Positions 29,991 through 37,328 of a stretch of 37,727 bases of DNA are shown here, one piece after another. The translations under genes were made by a program, and so were the position numbers. The stretch comes from DAOTXL01 sp034434895. GTDB taxonomy: Bacteria; Chloroflexota; Anaerolineae; JAAYZQ01. The stretch is from NCBI GenBank assembly GCA_034434895.1, contig DAOTYI010000139.1, forward strand, positions 1 through 37,727, given 5' to 3'. Under the pieces are notes generated by a model. The model ran no database searches. It was not told the origin of the DNA and worked only from the letters and a program-made list of their open reading frames with translations. The number at the start of each line of letters is the position of its first letter. The stretch's first letter is position 1.

Positions 29991-31106
29991 ATGCAGAAGC
30001 GCATCCTGGGCCGCACCGGCCTGGAGGTCTCCATCCTCGGCCTGGGTGGATTCCACCTGCTTGAGATCAGCACCGCCGAGGCGCGGGCTATCCTGAACCG
30101 TTACCTGGATGCCGGCGGCAATTATGTCGAGACGGCGCCTGAATATGGCCAGGGGGAGTCGGAACGCAAGATCGGGCAGGTGATGGCCACACGGCGAGAA
30201 GAGTGTGTGCTGGCCACCAAGGTCCACCTGCGCGACCGGGACTCGTCTGCCCGGCTTATCGAGCAGAGCCTGCGTCACCTGCACACCGACCATGTGGACA
30301 TTCTGTTCATGCACCATGTACAAAAACCCACCGAACTGGAACGCATCCTGGCCGATGATGGCGCCTTGCGGGCGGCCGAAGCAGCCCGCCAGGCGGGCAA
30401 GATCCGCTTTATCGGCCTCTCCAACCACGGTCACCCTGAACTCGTGCTGGAGGCCCTCGACCGGTACCCCTTTGATGTGGCGATGTGCAATTTCAACTAC
30501 TATGACCGTTTCAACTTTCCCGCCCTGGAATGGGCCCTGCTCCCCCAGTTACTCAAGCGTCAGATCGGCATTGTGGGCATGAAAGCGGTGGGTGATGGCC
30601 TGCTGTGGCGCTCGGCCCAACAGGCCTTTCGGTATGCCTGGTCATTACCGATCCACGTCATGGTGGCCGGCATGAACACTCTGGCCCTCCTGGAACAGGA
30701 CCTGGCCTATTCTGAATCGTTCGTGCCGATGTCGGACGAGGAAAAGGAGCGCTGGTTTGCCGAGGCTCCTGAACTGGGCACCTATGTCTGCCGTCAGTGC
30801 GGCAACTGCCTGCCCTGCCCGGCCGGGATTGATATTCCGCGCCTCTTCGAGCTGGAAGGGCAGTATGACCGTCAGATGTGGGATGGGGTTGTGCGTGATC
30901 CAGGGGACTATTGGCTGCGCACCAGCCTGCGTTTCTGGTTCGACAATCAGGATCGGGCGCGGGCCGCTTATGCCGCCTTGCCGGTCAGGGCGGAAGCCTG
31001 CACCGATTGCGGCGAATGTCAGGCACGCTGCCCCTACCACTTGCAGGTTCCTGACAAGCTGCGACACGCCCACTACAAGCTGACCGGCGGAGAGACACTA
31101 TACTGA
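29991..31106 (+). CDS. Aldo/keto reductase with C-terminal Fe-S domain, second copy
   Basis: The 371-aa product begins three bases after the isomerase stop codon. The AKR barrel shows MQKRILGRTGLEVSILGLGG, catalytic Tyr in PEYGQGESERKIG, Lys in LATKVHL and His in LFMHHVQK. The usual catalytic Asp (FDTA) is Glu here (YVETAPEY). The C-terminal part has CRQCGNCLPCP and CTDCGECQARCP, as in the COG1453 group. A role in sugar redox in the operon is likely, but neither cofactor nor substrate is established. It is only distantly similar to the gene at 15282. Confidence 0.9.
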   Translation: MQKRILGRTGLEVSILGLGGFHLLEISTAEARAILNRYLDAGGNYVETAPEYGQGESERKIGQVMATRREECVLATKVHLRDRDSSARLIEQSLRHLHTDHVDILFMHHVQKPTELERILADDGALRAAEAARQAGKIRFIGLSNHGHPELVLEALDRYPFDVAMCNFNYYDRFNFPALEWALLPQLLKRQIGIVGMKAVGDGLLWRSAQQAFRYAWSLPIHVMVAGMNTLALLEQDLAYSESFVPMSDEEKERWFAEAPELGTYVCRQCGNCLPCPAGIDIPRLFELEGQYDRQMWDGVVRDPGDYWLRTSLRFWFDNQDRARAAYAALPVRAEACTDCGECQARCPYHLQVPDKLRHAHYKLTGGETLY

Positions 31107-31126
31107 CAGGCAACGAGGAACAACAG

Positions 31127-32671
31127 ATGTCGCCACAAAGCTACCTGCTGGGTATTGATGTTGGAACGACAGGGGCCAAGGCGCTGCTGTGCGATCAGGC
31201 CGGCCAGGTCAAAGCCAGCGCCACAACCGGGTATCCGATCTTGACCCCCCGGCCCTTGTGGACAGAGCAGCACCCGGCCGACTGGTGGGCAGCAACGGTA
31301 AAGAGCATTCGGCAGCTATTGGCCGAAACAGAAATTGCGCCAGGCCAGGTGGTCGGTGTGGGCCTGACCGGGCAGATGCACGGCCTGGTGCTGCTGGATG
31401 CGCAGGGTCAGGTGCTCCGTCCCTGCATTATGTGGAACGACCAGCGGACCGCGGCCCAATGCGCGGCCATCACCCGCGACGTGGGAGCCGGGCGGTTGTT
31501 GCAGCTCACCGGCAACCCGGTACTGCCCGGCTTTACCGCCCCCAAAATCGCCTGGGTGCGTGAACATGAACCGGACATCTACCGGCGGACAGCCAGGGTA
31601 TTGCTGCCCAAAGACTATGTGCGCTACCGCCTGACCGACAGCTTTTTCAGCGAGGTGTCGGACGCCTCGGGCACCTCGCTGTTTGACGTGGGGCAGCGCC
31701 GTTGGTCGGACGAGATGCTCCAGGCGGTGGGTGTGCCCCGTTCCTGGCTGCCGGAGGTGACCGAATCGCCGGTGGTGAGCGCCCATGTCAGCCCCTCGGC
31801 GGCCAGAGAAACAGGTCTGCTGGCCGGAACGCCGGTGGTCGGGGGAGGCGGCGACCAGGCCGCCCAGGCGGTCGGCACCGGGATCATCGCTGAGGGGGTG
31901 GTCTCGGTCACCATCGGCACCTCGGGAGTGGTGTTTGCTGCGTCGGACACCTATCGCGTCGAGCCGCAGGGCCGGCTGCATGCCTTCTGTCACGCTGTGC
32001 CCGGCATGTGGCATCTGATGGGCGTTATGCTCTCCGCCGGGGGGAGCTTCCGCTGGTACCGCGATGCACTCGGCGGGCAGGAGCAGAGCCAGGCCGCCCA
32101 GACAGGGCGCGATCCATACGACCTGTTGACCGGGGCCGCAGCAGAGGTCCCTCCCGGCTGTGAGGGGCTGATCTTCCTGCCCTACCTGACCGGTGAACGC
32201 ACCCCCTATCCCGATCCCAACGCCCGCGGCGTCTTTTTCGGGTTGACCCTGCGCCACAGCAAAGCTCACCTGACGCGGGCGGTGCTGGAGGGGGTGAGCT
32301 ACGGCCTGCGCGATTCATTGGAGTTGATGCGCGACCTGGGGCTGACCATCGCCCAGGTGCGGGCCTCCGGCGGCGGGGCGCGCAGCCCGCTGTGGCGACA
32401 AATTCTGGCCGACATGTTCGAGACCGAGATCGCCACGGTCAACGTGACCGAGGGAGCAGCCTATGGGGCCGCCCTGCTCGCAGCGGTGGGTGCGGGGGTG
32501 TACGACAGCGTGGCCGAAGCCTGCCAGGTTGCCATCCAGGTGACCGGCTCCACCCGACCCGGACCGGCATCAGCAGTCTATGCCGATTACTATCCCTGCT
32601 ATCGCGCCCTCTACCCGGCCCTGGCCCCTCAGTTCGAGGCGCTGGCCCAGGTGGTCGGCCGACATTCATAG
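31127..32671 (+). CDS. xylB: Xylulokinase-like FGGY carbohydrate kinase
   Basis: The 514-aa protein has the FGGY plan. N-terminal phosphate-binding GIDVGTTGAKALL (residues ~8-20), GLTGQMHGLVLLD, and IMWNDQRTAAQC (substrate-side WNDxR) are followed by GGGGDQAAQAVGTGI. SVTIGTSGVVF and the C-terminal ASGGGARSPLWRQILADM also fit XylB. The GQMHG and GGGDQAA motifs are characteristic of D-xylulokinase among FGGY kinases, though other ketose substrates cannot be excluded. A weak Shine-Dalgarno sequence (GAGGA) precedes the ATG. Together with the isomerase-like gene it suggests an aldose to ketose to ketose-phosphate route. Confidence 0.92.
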   Translation: MSPQSYLLGIDVGTTGAKALLCDQAGQVKASATTGYPILTPRPLWTEQHPADWWAATVKSIRQLLAETEIAPGQVVGVGLTGQMHGLVLLDAQGQVLRPCIMWNDQRTAAQCAAITRDVGAGRLLQLTGNPVLPGFTAPKIAWVREHEPDIYRRTARVLLPKDYVRYRLTDSFFSEVSDASGTSLFDVGQRRWSDEMLQAVGVPRSWLPEVTESPVVSAHVSPSAARETGLLAGTPVVGGGGDQAAQAVGTGIIAEGVVSVTIGTSGVVFAASDTYRVEPQGRLHAFCHAVPGMWHLMGVMLSAGGSFRWYRDALGGQEQSQAAQTGRDPYDLLTGAAAEVPPGCEGLIFLPYLTGERTPYPDPNARGVFFGLTLRHSKAHLTRAVLEGVSYGLRDSLELMRDLGLTIAQVRASGGGARSPLWRQILADMFETEIATVNVTEGAAYGAALLAAVGAGVYDSVAEACQVAIQVTGSTRPGPASAVYADYYPCYRALYPALAPQFEALAQVVGRHS

Positions 32672-32677
32672 GACCTT

Positions 32678-33631
32678 ATGGCTCTGGATAAGCCGATTCT
32701 CTGTCTGGGCATCCTGGTCGCCGACGTGGTGGGGCGCCCGGTGCGGGCTGTCCCTGACCCTGGCCGGTTGGTCCTGGTGGAGGAGATGGCCCTGCACACC
32801 GGCGGTTGTGCCCTGAACGCCGCCACCGCCCTGGCGCGGCTTGGGCTGCCGGTCGAGGTCATCGGCAAGGTCGGCGCCGATCCGTTCGGCGACTTTTTGC
32901 TGCGGGCCATGGTCGAACGGGGCATCGGCACGCAGGGGGTGAAACGAGACCCGGAGATCGGCACCTCGGCGACGATGGTCATGGTCGCGCCCGATGGCGA
33001 ACGGCGGTTCGTGCATTACATCGGCGCCAACGCCCGCCTGCGGCTGGACGATGTGGACAGGGCGCTGATCGCCGGCGCCTCTATCCTGCACGTGGCCGGG
33101 GCGCTGGTCCTGCCTGGTCTGGATGGCCAGCCGATGGCCACACTCCTGCACACCGCCCGGGCAATGGGGGTGATTACCTTCCTGGACACCGTGTGGGATG
33201 ATACCGGCCGCTGGATGGACCTGCTGCGGCCCAGCCTGCCCTATGTGGACTATTTTGTCCCCAACCTGGCCGAAGCTCAGGCCCTGACCGGCCGGGAGGA
33301 CCCGGAGGATGTAGCCCGCGCCTTGCTGGATTGTGGTGTCGGCACGGTAGGACTCAAAATGGGATCGGCCGGCTGCCTGGTGCTCTCGAACTGTGGGTTG
33401 CGATGGCGCCTCCCGGCCTTTGAAGTGCCGGTGGTGGATGCCACCGGCGCAGGGGACGCCTTTGCCGCCGGCTTTATAGCCGGCGTGTGGCTGGGCTGGC
33501 CGCTGGAACAGACGGCACGCCTGGCCAATGCGGTCGGGGCGCTGTGCGTCACCGGCGCCGGTGCCAGTGGGAATGTGCGCTCGCTCCCGGAGACCTTGGC
33601 ATTTATGGCTTCCTCCCCACCCAAACTCTGA
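32678..33631 (+). CDS. PfkB-family carbohydrate kinase (ribokinase-like)
   Basis: The 317-aa product starts six bases after xylB. It has the PfkB N-terminal signature GGCALNAATALARLGLPV and VIGKVGADPFGDFLL. The C-terminal catalytic motif is VVDATGAGDAFAAGFIAG, with the base Asp in GAGDAF. It phosphorylates a sugar or nucleoside, with substrate not readable from sequence. Having two kinases (FGGY and PfkB) suggests either a second sugar or a second phosphorylation step. It is the last gene of the sugar operon, and its stop codon is followed at once by an inverted-repeat element. Confidence 0.93.
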   Translation: MALDKPILCLGILVADVVGRPVRAVPDPGRLVLVEEMALHTGGCALNAATALARLGLPVEVIGKVGADPFGDFLLRAMVERGIGTQGVKRDPEIGTSATMVMVAPDGERRFVHYIGANARLRLDDVDRALIAGASILHVAGALVLPGLDGQPMATLLHTARAMGVITFLDTVWDDTGRWMDLLRPSLPYVDYFVPNLAEAQALTGREDPEDVARALLDCGVGTVGLKMGSAGCLVLSNCGLRWRLPAFEVPVVDATGAGDAFAAGFIAGVWLGWPLEQTARLANAVGALCVTGAGASGNVRSLPETLAFMASSPPKL

Positions 33632-33754
33632 GAGCTTGTCTGAAAACCACCAAGACACAAAGGACACTAAGGGCACCATGCGTTTTTTATTTGTTTCCTT
33701 CGTGTTCCTTTGTGACCTTTGTGTCTTTGTGGTAAGCTTTTCAGACTAGCTCTG
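33630..33754. repeat. Composite inverted-repeat element ending in the TTTTCAGA motif
   Basis: The left end (AGAGCTTGTCTGAAAA, 33631-33646, then CCACCAAGACACAAAGGACAC) is repeated in inverse at the right end (TTTTCAGACTAGCTCT at 33738-33753, preceded by CCTTTGTGTCTTTGTGG-type sequence). About 45 bp of each arm match imperfectly. Its pieces recur alone at 441-461, 4150-4165 and 7434-7460. There is no ORF. It is the most complete member of a dispersed repeat family seen here. Confidence 0.8.
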
Positions 33755-33774
33755 AGAGCGCGTTGCGTTCTAAC

Positions 33775-33812
33775 AGCCGGTGGCCAGGACCAGACCTGCC
33801 ACCGGCTTTGCA
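33775..33812 (+). terminator. Intrinsic terminator-like hairpin ending the sugar operon
   Basis: AGCCGGTGGC (33775-33784) pairs perfectly with GCCACCGGCT (33798-33807), with a further AGG/CCT inner pair. TTTGCATTTT follows. It separates the sugar operon from the isoprenoid genes. Confidence 0.7.
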
Positions 33813-33837
33813 TTTTCTGTCAAAGATATGGTATGAT
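33808..33837 (+). promoter_or_regulatory. Extended -10 promoter of the DUF126-IPK unit
   Basis: TGGTATGAT (33829-33837) is an extended -10 (TGn plus TATGAT), with TTGCAT at 33808-33813, an 18-bp spacer. Transcription would begin at about 33844-33845, on or next to the ATG at 33845. The mRNA may therefore be leaderless, and the in-frame ATG at 33834 lies in the -10 and cannot be the start. Confidence 0.6.
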
Positions 33838-33844
33838 TTCCAAA

Positions 33845-34252
33845 ATGGAACTGATTGGACGGGTGATCAGACCGGGAACCGCTGAGGGGATAGCCCTCGT
33901 CTCGCCGGAGCCGATCGGCTTCCTCGGCGGTGTGGATCCGGAAACGGGGGTTGTGCTGGAGCCGGGGCACCCGCTGCAGGGGCAGTGTGTGGCCGGTCGG
34001 GTGCTGGTCTTCCCCACAGGCAAAGGGAGCACGGTCGGCTCTTACACTCTCTATCGCATGGCTCAGGCGGGCACGGCTCCGGCGGCCATCCTCAACGCCG
34101 AGAGCGAGGCGATCGTCGCCGTTGGTGCGATCATCGCCGATATCCCGATGGTGGACCAGGTGGACATAGGCCAGATTCAAACAGGGGATTGGGTGCGGGT
34201 GGAAGGCGAGCGGGTTATGGTGGAACGGCGGGCCAGGAGCGCAGGGGAATAG
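33845..34252 (+). CDS. DUF126 protein: aconitase-X small (swivel) subunit, possible phosphomevalonate dehydratase subunit
   Basis: The 135-aa product (from ATG 33845, MELIGRVIRPGTAEG) has the DUF126 core: GQCVAGRVLVFPTGKGSTVGSYTLYRM and GTAPAAILNAESEAIVAVGAIIADIPMVDQVD. DUF126 is the small swivel domain of aconitase X enzymes. The archaeal mevalonate 5-phosphate dehydratase has this subunit plus a larger Fe-S subunit. The next gene is isopentenyl phosphate kinase, an enzyme of the same modified mevalonate pathway, which favours that role over hydroxyproline dehydratase relatives. No large subunit is encoded in the window, so it must lie elsewhere if the enzyme is complete. Leaderless translation is suggested by the promoter position. 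Confidence 0.85.
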   Translation: MELIGRVIRPGTAEGIALVSPEPIGFLGGVDPETGVVLEPGHPLQGQCVAGRVLVFPTGKGSTVGSYTLYRMAQAGTAPAAILNAESEAIVAVGAIIADIPMVDQVDIGQIQTGDWVRVEGERVMVERRARSAGE

Positions 34253-34255
34253 ACG

Positions 34256-35071
34256 ATGGATGAGTTGATCCTGGTGAAACTGGGTGGTTCGGTCATCACC
34301 GACAAGGTCCGGCCGGAGACAGCCCGCCCCCAGGTGATCGCCCGTCTGGCCGGCGAGGTAGCCCACACCCTGGCTGCCCGGCCCGATCTCAAGCTGGTGC
34401 TGGGCCATGGCAGCGGTTCGTTCGGGCATGTCGTTGCCCGGCGCTACGGCACCCGCCAGGGGGTGCACAGCCCGGCCGATTGGCGCGGTTTCGCCCAGGT
34501 GGCAGCAGTAGCAGCCCGACTGAACCGCCTGGTGGCCGACACCTTTCTGGCAGCAGGAGTGCCGGTCTGGACATTGCCACCATCCGCCCTGGCGCAGTGT
34601 CGGGGCGGCGAGCTGGTCTCGCTGGAGACGACCCCCCTTGAAGTGGCACTGGCCCACGGCCTGGTCCCTCTGGTCTATGGCGATGTCGCCTTGGATGAGG
34701 TGCAGGGGGGGACCATCCTGTCTACCGAACAGATCTTTGCTTACCTGGCCCGGCGACTCTATCCGGCACGGATCATCCTTGTCGGTGAGGTAGACGGCGT
34801 GTTTGAGGGCGATCCCTGGCACAACCCTGCGGCCCGACCTGTGCCCGAAATCTCGGCGGCCAACTGGGCAGAGATCCAGGCGGCGCTGGGCGGCTCTCAT
34901 GCCCCTGACGTGACCGGTGGGATGCTGGCCAAGGTTCAGGAGATGATAGCCCTTGTCCAGGAGATACCCAAGTTGACGGTGCAGCTTATCTCCGGCGAAC
35001 GGCCTGGCGCACTTGAAATGGCGCTATGCGCCGCCGAACCGGCCGGCGGGACGATCATTCGCTGGACATAG
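34256..35071 (+). CDS. Isopentenyl phosphate kinase
   Basis: IPK converts isopentenyl phosphate to isopentenyl diphosphate, the last step of archaeal-type mevalonate pathways. The 271-aa product belongs to the amino-acid-kinase fold: LVKLGGSVITDK at the N-terminus, GHGSGSFGHVVARRYG containing the IPK-specific His, PLVYGDVALDEVQGGTILSTEQIFAYLA, and VTGGMLAKVQEM. The His in SFGH distinguishes IPK from fosfomycin kinase and glutamate kinase relatives. The start ATG is three bases after the DUF126 stop codon. IPKs are known from Chloroflexota such as Roseiflexus. The coupling to DUF126 suggests the anhydromevalonate-phosphate route. Confidence 0.93.
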   Translation: MDELILVKLGGSVITDKVRPETARPQVIARLAGEVAHTLAARPDLKLVLGHGSGSFGHVVARRYGTRQGVHSPADWRGFAQVAAVAARLNRLVADTFLAAGVPVWTLPPSALAQCRGGELVSLETTPLEVALAHGLVPLVYGDVALDEVQGGTILSTEQIFAYLARRLYPARIILVGEVDGVFEGDPWHNPAARPVPEISAANWAEIQAALGGSHAPDVTGGMLAKVQEMIALVQEIPKLTVQLISGERPGALEMALCAAEPAGGTIIRWT

Positions 35072-35103
35072 CCTGGCAACCGGAGGAATGGGATCAACCT
35101 GAC

Positions 35104-35132
35104 TTGCCCGTTCCGACAAAAGGTGGTATGAT
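35104..35132 (+). promoter_or_regulatory. Promoter of the IscU-IscX fusion gene
   Basis: TTGCCC (35104-35109) and TATGAT (35127-35132) are separated by 17 bp, with an extended -10 TGG (35124-35126). The leader of ~95 nt contains CAGGC/GCCTG-rich small dyads (35157-35200) that could fold, but no clear terminator or riboswitch is recognised. Confidence 0.6.
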
Positions 35133-35232
35133 AGAGCCTGACAGAGCCTCCGGCAGCCTGTCGGTCAGGCTTTCCAGCCTGCCTGGACAGCCTGGAAAAG
35201 GCTACCTTACACCTTTTCAGGAGGGTTTTGAG

Positions 35233-35874
35233 TTGCAATACAGCGAAAAAGTGATGGACCATTTTATGAACCCCCGCAACGTGGGGGTCATCGAAAACGC
35301 CGACGGGGTGGGTCGGACGGGCAATCCGGTGTGCGGCGATCTGATGGAGATGTCGGTCAAGATTGACGGGGATGTGATCTCGGACATCAAGTTCCGGACA
35401 TTCGGCTGCGGCGCGGCCATCGCCACCAGTTCGATGGCCACCGAGATGATCAAAGGCAAGACGATTGACCAGGCGCTGGAGATCACCAACCGGGCCATCG
35501 CCGAGGCGTTGGATGGGCTACCGCCCATCAAGATGCACTGTTCGGTGCTGGCCGCCGATGCACTGCGCGCCACCCTGGCCGACTATTACCGTCGCCGGGG
35601 GCAACTGGACCGGGCAGCAGAGCTGCTGCGCGAAGAGGTGGTCAAACCCTGTGAGACAGAAGAGGCACGCCAGCCGCTTCACTGGCACAACTTTGGCCGC
35701 CTGGTGCGGGCGCTGTACAGCGCCTATCCAGAGGTAGAACCCCTGGATCTGAGCCTGACCAAACTGTTCAAAATGATCTTGCAACTGCCTGGTTTTGATG
35801 ATGATCCCCACGCGGTGAGCGAGGAGCAGTTGGAAAAGCTGCAAATGGCCTGGCATGAGATCCGCTCGGCCTGA
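35233..35874 (+). CDS. Fe-S scaffold protein: IscU fused to an IscX-like domain
   Basis: TTG 35233 (MQYSEKVMDHFMNPRNVG) is chosen; AGGAGGG (35219-35225) lies 7 bases ahead. The 213-aa product has an IscU/NifU-N domain with the three cluster cysteines at C34 (GNPVCGD, with D36), C59 (FGCGAA) and C103 (MHCSVLA, with H102). A linker of ~35 residues follows. Residues ~149-213 resemble IscX: HNFGRLVRALYSAYPEVEP, LFKMILQLPGFDDDP and EQLEKLQMAWHEI line up with IscX WxDxxxI...YPxxdP...LxxFDDDP...LExIxxxW. IscX is normally a separate ~65-aa regulator of IscS. No iscS gene is in the window. Confidence 0.9.
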   Translation: MQYSEKVMDHFMNPRNVGVIENADGVGRTGNPVCGDLMEMSVKIDGDVISDIKFRTFGCGAAIATSSMATEMIKGKTIDQALEITNRAIAEALDGLPPIKMHCSVLAADALRATLADYYRRRGQLDRAAELLREEVVKPCETEEARQPLHWHNFGRLVRALYSAYPEVEPLDLSLTKLFKMILQLPGFDDDPHAVSEEQLEKLQMAWHEIRSA

Positions 35875-35885
35875 GACACTCACCC

Positions 35886-37172
35886 ATGAATCTACTGATT
35901 ACGCTCCTCTCCCTCGCTTTTGCCCTGAGCATCATGGTCTTTGTCCATGAGTTGGGCCACTTTGCCTCCGCCAAACGCTCCCGGATCGTGGTCGAGGAGT
36001 TTGGGTTTGGCTATCCACCTCGCCTGTGGGCCTTTTGGCGCGGTGAGGGCAAGATCACCCTGGCCGGCAAAGAGATCGTCATCCCCCGCCGGTTCAAGCT
36101 GCCGGCAGGCCTGTCCGCCCGGACCCTGATCCGATATGAGACCACCACCGACAAGAAGGGCCGTGAGCTGCTGACCCACATCGAAATCGTAGATCCGGCC
36201 AGCCCGGCGGCCGGGTCCGCCCGGTATGTGGAACGGCTCGATCCCGGCACCATCTATTCGATCAATGCCATCCCCTTTGGCGGCTTTACCCGCATGTTGG
36301 GGGAGGAGGACCCCACCTTCCCCGGCAGTTTTGCCAGCAAACGCAAGCTCACCCGCATCCTGGTCCTGGCAGCCGGGTCAGGGATGAACCTGCTGACAGC
36401 CGTACTTTTTTTCTCCCTGGCCCTGAGCCTGGGGGCGCCGGCCATCGCCGACCCGGAGAATGCCGTCATCGCCTCCGTCTCACCCGGATCGCCGGCCGAG
36501 GCGGCCGGGTTGCAGGTTGAGGACATTATTCTGCGGGCCAACGACACCGACATCCTGACGATTGACAATCTGCTCGATTTCACGCAGGAGCATCTGGGGC
36601 AGACGGTGGTGCTGACGCTGCAACGGGGCGACCAGATCCTGCAGATCACCCTGGTGCCACGCCTGAAATGGCCGGCAGGTGACGGGCCGATGGGCATCGG
36701 CCTGAAACCGCGCACCACTATCAAGCATTATGTCTGGTATGAGGCCATCTGGTCAGGGCTGAAGGAGACGGTGGGCATGGCCGGTTTGATCCTGACCGTG
36801 CCGATCCAGGTGATCAGGGGGCTGATTCCGGCCAATCTGGCGCGGCCCGTCGGCCCTGTGGGGGTGGGGCAGTTGATGGGCAACGCGGTCCAATACACCC
36901 TGGACACCGGCTGGTGGTATCCGGTGATGCAGATGATGGGCCTCTTGAGCGTGGCGGTAGCCCTCACCAACCTGCTGCCCCTGCCAGGGCTGGATGGGGG
37001 GCGGATCCTGTTCGTCATCGTCGAGGGGATCCGCGGCCGCCGGCTGGACCCGGCCAAAGAGGGTCTGGTGCACCTCATCGGCATGATGCTGTTGGTGGCG
37101 TTGATGTTGCTGATCACCTGGCAGGATATCGTGAACCCGCTGCCCTACGTGGACTGGTCCAGTTTCTTTTAA
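35886..37172 (+). CDS. rseP: Site-2 (RseP/M50) membrane metalloprotease
   Basis: The 428-aa protein has the zinc-binding HExxH in FVHELGHFASAKRS (residues ~20-33) within the first membrane segment. A PDZ domain lies around residues 200-260 (SVSPGSPAEAAGLQVEDIILRAN), and the second zinc-ligand motif is NLLPLPGLDGGRILF near residue 360. About four hydrophobic segments are visible. RseP-type enzymes cleave transmembrane segments, for example anti-sigma factors. The central ~100 residues before the PDZ (RRFKLPAGLSARTLIRYETTTDKKG) form an insertion not typical of E. coli RseP. It follows the Fe-S scaffold gene by 11 bases. Confidence 0.93.
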   Translation: MNLLITLLSLAFALSIMVFVHELGHFASAKRSRIVVEEFGFGYPPRLWAFWRGEGKITLAGKEIVIPRRFKLPAGLSARTLIRYETTTDKKGRELLTHIEIVDPASPAAGSARYVERLDPGTIYSINAIPFGGFTRMLGEEDPTFPGSFASKRKLTRILVLAAGSGMNLLTAVLFFSLALSLGAPAIADPENAVIASVSPGSPAEAAGLQVEDIILRANDTDILTIDNLLDFTQEHLGQTVVLTLQRGDQILQITLVPRLKWPAGDGPMGIGLKPRTTIKHYVWYEAIWSGLKETVGMAGLILTVPIQVIRGLIPANLARPVGPVGVGQLMGNAVQYTLDTGWWYPVMQMMGLLSVAVALTNLLPLPGLDGGRILFVIVEGIRGRRLDPAKEGLVHLIGMMLLVALMLLITWQDIVNPLPYVDWSSFF

Positions 37173-37319
37173 AGTGCTACAGCCCGGAGGTGTACCCGCT
37201 ACCCTCCCGCAGGTTAGAAAGTAGCCGGCAACAGGGCAAGCAGCCCACTGCGGAGCACTTCGATACAGAGATTGCACCCAAACCTGCGGGAGGGTGGGCA
37301 GTGCTACAGCCTGGAGGTG
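37173..37319. repeat. Inverted-repeat element flanked by 20-bp direct repeats
   Basis: AGTGCTACAGCCCGGAGGTG (37173-37192) and the same with one change (37300-37319) flank 107 bp. Inside, ACCCTCCCGCAGGTT (37201-37215) is perfectly inverted at 37281-37295. The inverted ends match those of 5069-5159. The second direct repeat carries the Shine-Dalgarno GGAGGTGA of the next gene. The layout resembles an insertion with a target duplication. Confidence 0.8.
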
Positions 37320-37328
37320 AGGCAGATC

